64,000 nucleotides of DNA from Boseongicola sp. (GTDB taxonomy: Bacteria > Pseudomonadota > Alphaproteobacteria > Rhodobacterales > Rhodobacteraceae), in the NCBI GenBank assembly GCA_028824715.1, contig JAPPCV010000174.1, positions 1-64,000 on the forward strand, written 5' to 3'. Below are positions 20,086 through 30,463 of this stretch, in pieces. Position 1 is the first letter of the stretch, and the number at the start of each line of letters is the position of its first letter. A program made the translations under genes and the position numbers. The notes under the pieces were generated by a model that made no database searches, was not told where the DNA came from, and was given only the letters and a program-made list of their open reading frames with translations.

Positions 20086-21059
20086 CGGTGCGAGGTCAGT
20101 GCCCGGCGGTACTTTTCGGCATCCCAGTTGAGGAGTTCTGCCTCTGCCTCTGGACCGATGGGACTTGCGGACCACTCCTGCGGAAGTCGGCCGAGCACGT
20201 CCGAAAGGCATCGCAGCATGGCTCGCTGGCTTGCCGACGCGTCGGTGCGCAGCGCGATGCCGACGCCCTCGGAAAGGATGGCCGGCCACGAGCCGTCCCG
20301 GCCGCTGGCAGGAAGCCCACCCGGTCCGAGAAAGACGACGTGGTCGGGATAATACGATCCGGACATCGCCAATGTGCAGGTGCGCGGTTGCTGTGCCATC
20401 CACCCCTCGCTCGCCCATTCCATGCCGGATTCCGGACTTGCTTCCGGGAGAGTGTACGGTGTCCCGCGAAGCGGCATGGCAAGCCTTTCCTCCACTTCGC
20501 CGAGCAGTTCGGAGACTTCCGACGCCGAACCGCCGCAGCAGATCAGTCCGTGGTTCTGCAAGACGACCACGGCCGTATCCGCCGTCACCCTTGACATGAT
20601 CGAATTGGTCAGCGGCAGGCCAGGCTTGGCATAGGGCACCATCGCGAAGGGCAGGCCGCCAAGCTTGTCCCGTGCGGCGGCACGGCCTTCGGGGCTGATT
20701 GCATGCGTCAGGGTCGCGATCGAATGTGTATGCGCTACGACCGGATGATCGAATGCGGCGTGAAACGTCGTCTCTATCGACGGTCGGAGCTTGGTGTGCG
20801 GGTCGAGAACGGCTGCTTGGCAACTTCCGTCTCCGGTGGACCCTTGCGCTTCTTCCAGAGCCGCCGCGCGATTTACGGCCACGAAGATGTCCTGCCTTTC
20901 CGCAAGCGCCAGTTCCGTGCCCGAGGCCTTGATCCACATGACATCGCCGTCCTTCACGGAGGTGTTCCCTCCAGGGCCTTGGACCTGAAGCGGGTCCCTG
21001 CCAAGACGGGCGGAAAGAGCGAGGAACTCTGGATCAGGAGGTGCGAGGCATGCGCTCAT
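20082..21059 (-). CDS. class II aldolase/adducin family protein (RhaD-like)
   Basis: MSACLAPPDPEFLALSARLGRDPLQVQGPGGNTSVKDGDVMWIKASGTEL...VVAHTHSIATLTHAI...NHGLICCGG; overlaps both neighbours by 4 bp. Confidence 0.87.
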   Translation of the reverse strand: MSACLAPPDPEFLALSARLGRDPLQVQGPGGNTSVKDGDVMWIKASGTELALAERQDIFVAVNRAAALEEAQGSTGDGSCQAAVLDPHTKLRPSIETTFHAAFDHPVVAHTHSIATLTHAISPEGRAAARDKLGGLPFAMVPYAKPGLPLTNSIMSRVTADTAVVVLQNHGLICCGGSASEVSELLGEVEERLAMPLRGTPYTLPEASPESGMEWASEGWMAQQPRTCTLAMSGSYYPDHVVFLGPGGLPASGRDGSWPAILSEGVGIALRTDASASQRAMLRCLSDVLGRLPQEWSASPIGPEAEAELLNWDAEKYRRALTSHR

Positions 21060-21895
21060 GCAAGCAGCTCCATTCGGTATGTGGGTGCCGGCACGCCCTC
21101 CACAGCGCAGAGTTCGGCCAGGGTGTCCGCCGCATCGCCAGCCGTGAAGTTCTCGCGCAGGAGACCGCCTTGCACGAACACGCTGTCCCAGCCTGCACCA
21201 TGTGCCCCTGCTATGTCGTGCTCCAGGCTGTCTCCGACCATCAACAGGCGCGATCCCCCTAGCGAACGCTCCACCGCCTCGAACACGTGACGATGAGGCT
21301 TGCCATAGAAGACCACGTTGCCTCCATTCTCCATATGCATGTGAGCAAGTGCGCCGGGAGCCAGCGTGTTGCGGTTCCCTGAACGCGGGCTGGCGCGATC
21401 GGGATTCGAGCAATAGACCGTAAGGTTCGCCGTCATCGCGTGATCCAGAACATCCTGCCAGTCCGCCGCAGCGGCGTTTTCGGGCAGCCCCATGATCAGG
21501 ATCGCCTCGGCCGTCTCCGGCACGTCGCAGATCGTGACATCCAGCCCTCCGGCCCATGAATTCGCGTCTCCGTGCGCCCGCTCGACGAAACAGTAGCTAC
21601 GTTCCGGCACGCGGCCGGACCGTACGTCCTGCCAAAGCGCCTCGCCGCTTGTCATTATCTGGTCAAACAGGCCAGGGGCGAACCCCATGGCCGCGATCCG
21701 TGCCTCGTTTTCCGACGCCCGCTTGCCCGAGTTGGACAGGACCGCAAGCCGCGCGCCAGCGCCCTGCAGCGCTTCAAGCGCCGTCACCGCGCCGGGATAC
21801 GGTTCGCTGCCATCGTGCAGCACTCCCCATTGATCCAGAATGATGGCGTCGTATCCCTTTGCCACCTCCTGGATGCTCTCGATGGCACGCGTCAT
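21056..21895 (-). CDS. HAD-superfamily hydrolase, TIGR01459-type class IIA
   Basis: YDAIILDQWGVLHDGSEPYPGAVTALEALQGAGARLAVLSNSGKR...LMVGDSLEHDIAGAHGAGWDSVFVQGGL. Confidence 0.9.
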   Translation of the reverse strand: MTRAIESIQEVAKGYDAIILDQWGVLHDGSEPYPGAVTALEALQGAGARLAVLSNSGKRASENEARIAAMGFAPGLFDQIMTSGEALWQDVRSGRVPERSYCFVERAHGDANSWAGGLDVTICDVPETAEAILIMGLPENAAAADWQDVLDHAMTANLTVYCSNPDRASPRSGNRNTLAPGALAHMHMENGGNVVFYGKPHRHVFEAVERSLGGSRLLMVGDSLEHDIAGAHGAGWDSVFVQGGLLRENFTAGDAADTLAELCAVEGVPAPTYRMELLA

Positions 21896-21901
21896 CCGGG
21901 G

Positions 21902-22834
21902 TCAGTCTTCCATGTCTTCAGGTCTGGCGAGGTTCGAGATGTATGCATCGACGTCTTCGGGCGCCATCGCGGGGGCCTCCTTTCCTGCTGCGCCGGCCGG
22001 CATGTCGCCGAAATAGAACCGGTAGCCCGGAATCGCCTGGCGCCGCCGGCGAATCGGCATGCCTTGATAGGGAAAGACGTCCGAGCGCGCGTTCGCCGCA
22101 TGGTCATGGCACGGCAGGACGTAGTCCGCGCGCTTGTCCAGCTCCTCGACCGACTTCCAGCCGTCATAGGCATTGACGAACCTTGCGGGCACCCAGTAGC
22201 GCCACATTTCGGCCGGGTTCGGCTCCAGGTTGCGCTCCTCGAAGATCGCGTCGCCGCAGACCACGATGTCGCCGGCACTTGTTGCAACGCTCACGGCCAT
22301 ATGTCCCACTGAGTGTCCCGGCGTCGGAAACATCGTGATGCCGGGCAGCACCTCGCACTCGCTGCCCACGGCCTCGAAGACGCATCCTGCATAGGCCGGC
22401 TCGATGCCAAGAATGCCGCATTCGTAGGTGCGGTAGTAGAGCGGCAGCGGATTGTACGCCATCTCGATCTCGGCCTTCGGAGCGATGTAGCGTGCGTTCC
22501 TGAACTCCTTCATGTTCTGTACGTGATCCCAGTGAAGATGGGTGAAGATGATCACGTCGATCTGGTCTGGATGCAGGCCGAGTTCCTGTTCCAGATGTTC
22601 GTGGACCTGCAGGCAGCCGCGTTTCTCGCAGTTGTGGTGATACTTGCTGGCGCGTTCCTGGTCCGGCAGCCCGGTGTCGATCAGGATCTTGTGCTCGCCG
22701 GTGTCGACGAAGTGGCAGTAGACCGGCTGCCACTTCTTCCTTCCTGCGGGCCCCTTCCAGAAAATGTAGGTTCCAAGGTCCCCATGAAGCCAGCCTGTGT
22801 TTATGGGATGGATTCTCGTTTCTGCAACGCTCAT
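21902..22834 (-). CDS. MBL-fold lactonase family protein (AHL-lactonase-like)
   Basis: KILIDTGLPDQ...VIIFTHLHWDHVQNMKEF...MFPTPGHSVGHMAVSV...GDAIFEERN. Confidence 0.85.
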   Translation of the reverse strand: MSVAETRIHPINTGWLHGDLGTYIFWKGPAGRKKWQPVYCHFVDTGEHKILIDTGLPDQERASKYHHNCEKRGCLQVHEHLEQELGLHPDQIDVIIFTHLHWDHVQNMKEFRNARYIAPKAEIEMAYNPLPLYYRTYECGILGIEPAYAGCVFEAVGSECEVLPGITMFPTPGHSVGHMAVSVATSAGDIVVCGDAIFEERNLEPNPAEMWRYWVPARFVNAYDGWKSVEELDKRADYVLPCHDHAANARSDVFPYQGMPIRRRRQAIPGYRFYFGDMPAGAAGKEAPAMAPEDVDAYISNLARPEDMED

Positions 22835-22862
22835 GGGGCCGCTCCGTGTTCAGTGATTCAGT

Positions 22863-22876
22863 TTTTGTGCACAAAA
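22863..22876. promoter_or_regulatory. putative GntR operator TTTTGTGCACAAAA
   Basis: Perfect 14-bp palindrome just upstream of the 22834 start. Confidence 0.65.
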
Positions 22877-22925
22877 GTATGAAAAAGGACACATTTGCAA
22901 GACCATTCTCCTTGACCGCTTGGCG

Positions 22926-23591
22926 TCAGTTTGCCCTGAGCGTTTCAAGGAAGCTCGCGGTCATGTGGCTGCGCATGCTTCGGGACGCAGTAGCCGAATC
23001 CTCGGAGAAAATGTCATTGATCAATTCCGCATGGCTCCGGGCAGAAGCAAGCAAGTCGTCGCGGGTCTCGAACTTCTTTGCCCGGAAGGGGCCGGTGCGC
23101 CGACGGAACTCGGATGCGATCTCGGCGATGTAGGGGTTGCCCGTGGCACGGTAGATGGCCAGGTGAAACGATTCGTTCGCGCGCAGGTATTGCGACCGGT
23201 CACCGATTTCCGCAGCGGCCACGCAGGCAACCTGTGCTGCCTCAATTTCCGATCTCGACAGGAGCGTGAGGCGCTGCGAGGCGATCCTCGCGCATGCGGC
23301 CTCGATTTCGTGCATGGCCTCGAATATCTGGCTGAGTTCTTCACGGCTGTATTCCGCGACGAAGACACCGCGTCTCTCGCCCTGGACAAGAATGCCCTGC
23401 GCCGTCAGGCGGGACAGCGCCTCGCGCACCGGGGTTCGCGAAGCCCCGAATCGCCTTGCGAGACCGACCTCGTCCAGCCTTTGGCCCGGCCTCAGGTCGC
23501 CCGTTCCGATCTCATCCAAGAGTGCCCGTTCGATGCGCTGTGCCATCGAGTGTCTCTGGCCGTCGGCGCGGTTGGTGGCGCTTTTCAACAT
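22926..23591 (-). CDS. GntR-family (FCD/FadR subfamily) transcriptional regulator
   Basis: GDLRPGQRLDEVGLARRFGASRTPVREALSRLTAQGILVQGERRGVFVAEYSREEL. Confidence 0.92.
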   Translation of the reverse strand: MLKSATNRADGQRHSMAQRIERALLDEIGTGDLRPGQRLDEVGLARRFGASRTPVREALSRLTAQGILVQGERRGVFVAEYSREELSQIFEAMHEIEAACARIASQRLTLLSRSEIEAAQVACVAAAEIGDRSQYLRANESFHLAIYRATGNPYIAEIASEFRRRTGPFRAKKFETRDDLLASARSHAELINDIFSEDSATASRSMRSHMTASFLETLRAN

Positions 23592-23667
23592 GCCTTGCCA
23601 AGTCCTCCCTACCCGGATTCGGTACACTCATCGAAGTGGAAATGCAAACTTGCATATTTTCTTTTCT

Positions 23668-23681
23668 TTTTGTATACAAAA
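23668..23681. promoter_or_regulatory. putative GntR operator TTTTGTATACAAAA
   Basis: Perfect 14-bp palindrome in the divergent GntR/ABC intergenic region; second palindrome ATGCAA-AC-TTGCAT at 23642..23655. Confidence 0.68.
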
Positions 23682-23710
23682 TTGCGACACTTCGGAGAAT
23701 CGGGGATTCG

Positions 23711-24796
<1,086 letters not shown>

Positions 24797-24833
24797 CGCC
24801 GGAATTCGAAAGCAGCACAAGGGAGGTAATCTG

Positions 24834-26162
24834 ATGCTGAAATACACGAAACGGATCACACTGGGTGCGGTCTCCGCGCTGGCGCTGGCGTCTGCCGCGT
24901 CTGCCGGACCGTATGACGAGTATCAGGGCGAGACCCTGATCGTGAACTTTCCCGCCCATCCACATTTTGACGCGGTGATGAAGATCCTGCCGGAATTCAC
25001 GGCAGAGACCGGGATAGAGGTCGAAGTGGACCAGCTGCCTTACCTGAAGATGCGCGAGCGGCAGACGCTTGAGCTGGCGCAGGACGAAGGCGAGTACGAT
25101 CTCATTGCCTACGTCGTCTTTTCGAAGGCGGACTATGTCTATGCGGACCAGCTCGAGAACTTGGCGCGGTACTTCATGAACCCGAAGCTTGCGGATCCGG
25201 CTTATGACGCAGACGACCTGATCGACGGCTACGTCTACAACATCGGCTTTGCCGGCGGGAACAAGGGCTATCTTGAAGGAAAGACGGGCTCGCTGTTCGG
25301 CATCCCCTACGGCTCCGAGACCTCGATCCTTGGCTATCGCACGGACATCTTTGACAAGCACGGCCTTTCGGTGCCCGAGACCTATGGCGAGCTGCTCGAC
25401 GTTGCCTGCCGGATTCCGGATCTAGAGCCGGGCATGGGCGGCCTCTCTTCGCGCGCAGCATCCGGTCACCATGCCAGCCATGCGTTCCTGCTGCATCTCG
25501 CTCCCCTGGGCGGTCGCATCTTCGACGACCAGTGGAACCCGATCGTGAACAATGCGGCGGGCGTCGAGGCTGCCAACGCGCTGAAGACCATCGTGGACTG
25601 CGGTCCGGAGGGCGCGGCATCCTTCGGCTTCGGCGAAGCCCTCGGCTCGTTCCTGAACGGCGATACGGCGATGTTCCTTGACACAACGGTCGTGGCCGGA
25701 CAGATCAACGACCCCTCCAAGTCGAAGGTTGTCGGCAAGGTCGGCTGGGCGTTGCATCCCATGGGCGTTCGCCGCGGCTCGCAGACCGGCGGGTTCGGCA
25801 TCGGAATCCCGAGCAACGCCGAGAACAAGGAGGCCGCGTTCCTCCTGATGCAGTGGCTGACGTCGAAGAAGGGTGACAAGCTCGTGGCGCTGGCCGGCGG
25901 CAATCCATCGCGCTTCTCGACCCATGCGGATCAGGACGTGAACGCCAAGTTCCCGCATATGGCCACCTTCGGCGAAGCCCTGAAGCACGCCGATCCGGAC
26001 TGGCGGCCGATCATCCCCGTCTGGGGCAAGATCAATGCGGATCTCGGCACGACGCTGTCCAAGGTCCTGACCGAAGACCTCGACGTGCAGGAGGCGCTTG
26101 ACGGCGTCGCGGAACGCACCCGGGCCGTCATGGAGGAAGCCGGCTACTACACCTGGCAGTAG
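24834..26162 (+). CDS. ABC transporter extracellular substrate-binding protein (carbohydrate type)
   Basis: MLKYTKRITLGAVSALALASAASAGPYDEYQGETLIVNFPAHPHFDAVMKILPEFTAETGIEVEVDQLPY; signal peptide. Confidence 0.92.
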   Translation: MLKYTKRITLGAVSALALASAASAGPYDEYQGETLIVNFPAHPHFDAVMKILPEFTAETGIEVEVDQLPYLKMRERQTLELAQDEGEYDLIAYVVFSKADYVYADQLENLARYFMNPKLADPAYDADDLIDGYVYNIGFAGGNKGYLEGKTGSLFGIPYGSETSILGYRTDIFDKHGLSVPETYGELLDVACRIPDLEPGMGGLSSRAASGHHASHAFLLHLAPLGGRIFDDQWNPIVNNAAGVEAANALKTIVDCGPEGAASFGFGEALGSFLNGDTAMFLDTTVVAGQINDPSKSKVVGKVGWALHPMGVRRGSQTGGFGIGIPSNAENKEAAFLLMQWLTSKKGDKLVALAGGNPSRFSTHADQDVNAKFPHMATFGEALKHADPDWRPIIPVWGKINADLGTTLSKVLTEDLDVQEALDGVAERTRAVMEEAGYYTWQ

Positions 26163-26171
26163 CCCCGATGC

Positions 26172-26199
26172 GGAGCGGCCCGGATGTGCGGGCCGCTCC
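26172..26199 (+). promoter_or_regulatory. intercistronic stem-loop (11-bp perfect stem, 6-nt loop)
   Basis: GGAGCGGCCCG-GATGTG-CGGGCCGCTCC between SBP and permease genes. Confidence 0.78.
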
Positions 26200-26228
26200 C
26201 GCCCGACAACCACAGGAGCGGCAAGCCG

Positions 26229-27143
26229 GTGACTGCGCAAACATTCAATCGCATGACGCCATACCTGTTTCTGGCGCCTGCAGCGATCACCATGGCCATC
26301 GCTCTGCTCTACCCGTTGGGATACATGGTATATGGCTCGTTCCGGGACTGGGATCCGAGCCAGAACATCTCGGAGACGGACTTCGTCGGGTTGAAGAACT
26401 ACATCACGCTGTTCTTTGATCCAGCGTTCCGGGAAAGCCTGTCCGTCACGCTGATCTTCGCGTTCACCGTCGTCGTTGCCGAAATGGTGATCGGCGTCGG
26501 GCTGGCGCTCTTGCTCGACCGCAACATTCGCGGAATCTCCGTTCTTCGCACGCTCTTCATCCTGCCCATGATGATCGCGCCAGTCGTTGTCGGCCTGATG
26601 TGGCGCTACATGTATCACCCGACGGTGGGTACGTTCAACAAGACGCTGAAATCGCTTGGTTTCGACGGAGTCGACTGGCTGGGCCAGCACGCACTTCTGA
26701 GCGTCATCATCGCGGACATCTGGCAATGGACACCGTTCATACTGATTCTCGCGCTGGCGGCCCTGCAATCGTTGCCGGCTTCCGCCATCGAGGCGGCGCG
26801 CATTGATGGCGCGACGGCCTGGCAGCAGATATGGCACATCAAGCTGCCGCTGATGATGCCGGTCCTGGTCGTGACGGCGCTGCTTCGCCTGATAGACGCA
26901 TTCAAGGTGCTGGAAGTCATCCTGGTGATGACCGAGGGCGGCCCAGGCCTGTCCACCGAGATCGTGGCACTGCGGATATCGCGCACCGCAACGGAATTCC
27001 GCGAGCTTGGCACGGCGGCGGCCATGTCAAACTACCTGCTGATCCTGCTGCTGATTCTCACGTTGGCGATGTTTGCGATTGGCCGGCTCCAGGATGCCCG
27101 TACGGCGCGCCTTGCCCGCCAGGTTCAGGAGGAGGAAGGCTGA
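26229..27143 (+). CDS. sugar ABC transporter permease
   Basis: GTG start; MTAQTFNRMTPYLFLAPAAITMAIALLYPLGYMVYGSF...EAARIDGATAWQQIWHIKLPLMMPV. Confidence 0.92.
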   Translation: MTAQTFNRMTPYLFLAPAAITMAIALLYPLGYMVYGSFRDWDPSQNISETDFVGLKNYITLFFDPAFRESLSVTLIFAFTVVVAEMVIGVGLALLLDRNIRGISVLRTLFILPMMIAPVVVGLMWRYMYHPTVGTFNKTLKSLGFDGVDWLGQHALLSVIIADIWQWTPFILILALAALQSLPASAIEAARIDGATAWQQIWHIKLPLMMPVLVVTALLRLIDAFKVLEVILVMTEGGPGLSTEIVALRISRTATEFRELGTAAAMSNYLLILLLILTLAMFAIGRLQDARTARLARQVQEEEG

Positions 27144-28072
27144 TGGACCACGAGCGTCAGAATCCAGCCTTCTACGCACTTCTTGCCGTGCTGATCTTCA
27201 TGTCCGTCGGCCCGGTCCTGCTGATGTTCGTGAATTCGTTCAAGCTGGATGTCGACATCATTGGCGGCACAACGGGCTTGATCTTTCTCCCCACGATTCA
27301 GAATTACGAGACCGCGCTCTGTGACATCCTTTGGTATGAGCTGGACCACCTCGATTTCTGCTCCCTCAAGTTTGGCGGCGCCCTGATCAACTCCTTGATC
27401 ATTGCCCTGATTTCCACTGGGCTGACCCTGGTGATCGGATGCATGGCTGCCTATGCGTTGGTCCGGTTCCGCTTCTTCGGTCGGGACACGGTGTCGCTGA
27501 CCACGCTCACGGTCCGGATGGTGCCGCCTGCGGTGCTGCTGGTTCCTGTCTTCGGCTTGTGGAACAACGAGTTCTGCATCGGCAAGTCGACGCTGGTGGG
27601 AGGCTGGATCCGGGACATGTTTGGCGGTCGAGGCGACGTCTGCCTTGCCGGAACCCACTCCGGCATCATCATCATCTACGTGGCAATGAACCTGCCCTTC
27701 GTGATCTGGATCCTGCAGAGCTTCATCGTTCAGGTTCCGCGTTCGCTGGAAGAGGCCGCACGGGTGGACGGCGCCGGTCCGTTCCAGGTCTTTTTCAAGA
27801 TCGTCCTGCCGCTGATCCAGCCCGGTCTGGCCGCGGCGGCCATCTTCACGTTCCGTATCGCCTGGAACGAATACCTGTTGGCGTCCGCCCTGTCAGACCG
27901 GAACACGAAGACCGTGCCGATCCTGATCGTGAACAACATGAGCGAGTTCAACGTCGAGTGGGGAGTGATCATGGCGACCGGCATGCTGCTTGCCATCCCG
28001 CCGATCATCTTCACGCTCTTTGCGTCGCGACAGATCATTACAGGGATGACCGCAGGCGCAGTGAAGGGCTGA
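27143..28072 (+). CDS. carbohydrate ABC transporter permease with two Cys-containing periplasmic-loop insertions
   Basis: EEAARVDGAGPFQVFFKIVLPLIQPG EAA loop; insertions around CDILWYELDHLDFC and CIGKSTLVGGWIRDMFGGRGDVC. Confidence 0.9.
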   Translation: MDHERQNPAFYALLAVLIFMSVGPVLLMFVNSFKLDVDIIGGTTGLIFLPTIQNYETALCDILWYELDHLDFCSLKFGGALINSLIIALISTGLTLVIGCMAAYALVRFRFFGRDTVSLTTLTVRMVPPAVLLVPVFGLWNNEFCIGKSTLVGGWIRDMFGGRGDVCLAGTHSGIIIIYVAMNLPFVIWILQSFIVQVPRSLEEAARVDGAGPFQVFFKIVLPLIQPGLAAAAIFTFRIAWNEYLLASALSDRNTKTVPILIVNNMSEFNVEWGVIMATGMLLAIPPIIFTLFASRQIITGMTAGAVKG

Positions 28073-28076
28073 ATGC

Positions 28077-29222
28077 ATGGACGAGGCGCACGTCCTGCTC
28101 CTGGCCACGCTCGACACGAAAGCCGAGGAAGCGGAATTCCTGTCCCGACATCTGTCCGGGCACGGCATCCCATCGTGCACCATTGATCTGTCGCTCGGGG
28201 CGGACGGCGCAATTCTCGGCGGTTCGGAAAAGCTCGAGGCCATGGAGGCCGCTGCATCGCGAGCGCTCGAAACCGTCACCGAGGCGCTGGCCGGCGACGT
28301 GCGAGTAGTCCTCGGCCTTGGCGGCGGCACCGGCGGGGAAGTCGCGCTTCGAGTCATGCGTGCACTTCCCGTCACGTTCCCGAAGGTGCTTGTGACCACC
28401 TTGCCTTTCGACCCGCGCATCGTCGTGGCAGACTCGTCGGTCATCCTGGTGCCGACCCTTGTGGACATCTGTGGGCTGAACGCCACGCTGCGCGAGGTTC
28501 TGGAAAACACCGCGGCATTGACAGCAGGCCTCTGCAGAACGCGTCGGGTGGCAGGCGCATGCGTTGCAAGCCCGTCCATTGGCATCACTGCACTTGGTGC
28601 GACCGAGACGGCGGTCACTTCGCTCGTGTCGGCACTTGCTGACAGGAATCAGGAGAGCACGGTATTCCATGCCAACGGTTACGGTGGGGCAGCCCTTTCA
28701 CGATTCGCGGAGCGTGGCGCGCTCCGTGCCTTAGTGGACCTGACCCCGCACGAATTGACGCGCATTCACTTGGCCGGCAGCCATGTGCCGATGCCGAACC
28801 GCTTCAGCGCCGGGGCGGATCTCCCCTGGATCGTTCTGCCTGGCGGGTTGAACTTCATTGGCTTGGGTGAGGAAACGCTGCTTCCCGAGAGATATCTCGG
28901 TCGTCCGCGCTATGCGCATTCGAGCTTCTTCACCCACGTAAAGCTGCTGGAAGAGGAAATGCTTGTCGTTGCGGATGCGCTTGCCGAGAACCTCAATGCA
29001 GCCACTGGGCCCGCTGCGCTGATCGTGCCCATGGGCGGCTTTTCCCATCAGGATCGAGTTGGCGGTCTGATCGAGGATCCCGCGCTGCGGCAAGTCTTTC
29101 TTGACCGCGTCATGGAATCGCTCTGCCGGGACATCGTGGTGACTGCGCTTGACGCGCATATTTCGGCGCCGGAGACCACGCTTGCGATCATCGACACGCT
29201 GGATGACCTTGCGCCAGGCTGA
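28077..29222 (+). CDS. UPF0261 / Tm-1-like ATP-binding domain protein
   Basis: VLLLATLDTKAEEAEFLSRHLSGHGI...GLGGGTGGEVALRVMRALPVTFPKVLVTTL...VPMGGFSHQD. Confidence 0.87.
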   Translation: MDEAHVLLLATLDTKAEEAEFLSRHLSGHGIPSCTIDLSLGADGAILGGSEKLEAMEAAASRALETVTEALAGDVRVVLGLGGGTGGEVALRVMRALPVTFPKVLVTTLPFDPRIVVADSSVILVPTLVDICGLNATLREVLENTAALTAGLCRTRRVAGACVASPSIGITALGATETAVTSLVSALADRNQESTVFHANGYGGAALSRFAERGALRALVDLTPHELTRIHLAGSHVPMPNRFSAGADLPWIVLPGGLNFIGLGEETLLPERYLGRPRYAHSSFFTHVKLLEEEMLVVADALAENLNAATGPAALIVPMGGFSHQDRVGGLIEDPALRQVFLDRVMESLCRDIVVTALDAHISAPETTLAIIDTLDDLAPG

Positions 29223-29236
29223 AAGGAACCGGAATC

Positions 29237-29890
29237 TTGTCAGACATCGACGAAGAGAAAGATGCATTGATCGCCACGGCCAGGCGCTGCTTTGACCTGC
29301 GTCTTCAGACGAATGCCGGTGGCAATCTCTCGGTTCGGCTCGAGTGCCAGGATGCAATCCTCATCAAGCCGTCCGGAGTCGGGTTCAACGAGTGCAGTCG
29401 CGACAACCTGCAGGTCGTGCACATGGACGGCAGGATCGAGCCGAGTCCTCACAAGCCATCCAAGGATCTGGGATTTCACCTGGGCCTTTATCGTACGCGC
29501 GACGACATACGCGCAATCGTTCACTGCCACAGCCCGTGGGCGACGGGCTATGCAAGCGCCGGTCTGGAGATCCCATGCCTGACGGTGCAGTCGATCGAGA
29601 AGATTGGCCGCCTGCCCCTGATTCCCTTGTCATCCAAGGGCGGGCCCCAAACCGAGCACGAAATCAGTCCGGTATTCAGTGACCCAGGAATCGTGGCCGC
29701 AGTTCTGGCCAATCATGGCACGATTGGAGTCGGACGGTCGCTCATGAGCGCCCAGTACCTGGCCGAGATCATCGAGGAGACCGCGCATGTCGCGTATCTG
29801 CGCGATGTGCTCGCGGCGGTGCACGGGAGGCACGGGAATGGCCTGCCAAGGTTCGGACGGGCCAAAGACGCGGATGCTGGCGTGACCTGA
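29237..29890 (+). CDS. class II aldolase/adducin family protein
   Basis: TTG start; LQTNAGGNLSVRL...ILIKPSGVGFNEC...IVHCHSPWATGYASAG...ANHGTIGVGRSL. Confidence 0.86.
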   Translation: MSDIDEEKDALIATARRCFDLRLQTNAGGNLSVRLECQDAILIKPSGVGFNECSRDNLQVVHMDGRIEPSPHKPSKDLGFHLGLYRTRDDIRAIVHCHSPWATGYASAGLEIPCLTVQSIEKIGRLPLIPLSSKGGPQTEHEISPVFSDPGIVAAVLANHGTIGVGRSLMSAQYLAEIIEETAHVAYLRDVLAAVHGRHGNGLPRFGRAKDADAGVT

Positions 29891-30463
29891 GGGGCGGTTG
29901 GGGCCACACAAGCAACTGCAGGATCCCTGACAGGTCGCCTGAACACGAACGCACTGCGACCCATGGGTCACGCGGCGGGGGTCGGCTTGCATTGGCCCCT
30001 GCCAGCACTGCGCTTCAACCGACGAGGCCGGAGTCTTCGCGTCAGACTGCGATGACAGTCGAACTTGCCAGCGTGCAGTCGCCATCCGGATACGTGCCAT
30101 GTTCGCGATGTCCAGATGGGACGCACCGGCACAAATTCGGAATCCGAGCGCCGGAAATCAGGCTTCTGCGAAGGAAATGGTCCGACATGCGCAGGTGCAT
30201 GGCAGGAGTGTTTGGCGAGCCGCACCCCGCGCTGGACTCGTTAGGGTGGTCCCGAAGTTCTACGAGACGTTGTCCAAGGAGAACAAGACGACGGTTACGT
30301 TTGCCCATGATCCGGGCGTTTCCGTCGGCCGCACATTTTTGTCGATCTCGGCGGAATCGCCGAGGACGGTTTACCGGACGATGTCCTTGGCGCACGAGGC
30401 GGCCACTCTTGCGGCTGTTTCTGCAAGCCTCTAGAGAGCGGTTCATCTGACAGGTGCGACCCA

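Noticed and set aside
25422-26837. 471-aa minus-strand ORF antisense to the second ABC SBP/permease
   Set aside because: Shadow ORF; spans two genes and an intergenic hairpin on the sense strand, no protein motif
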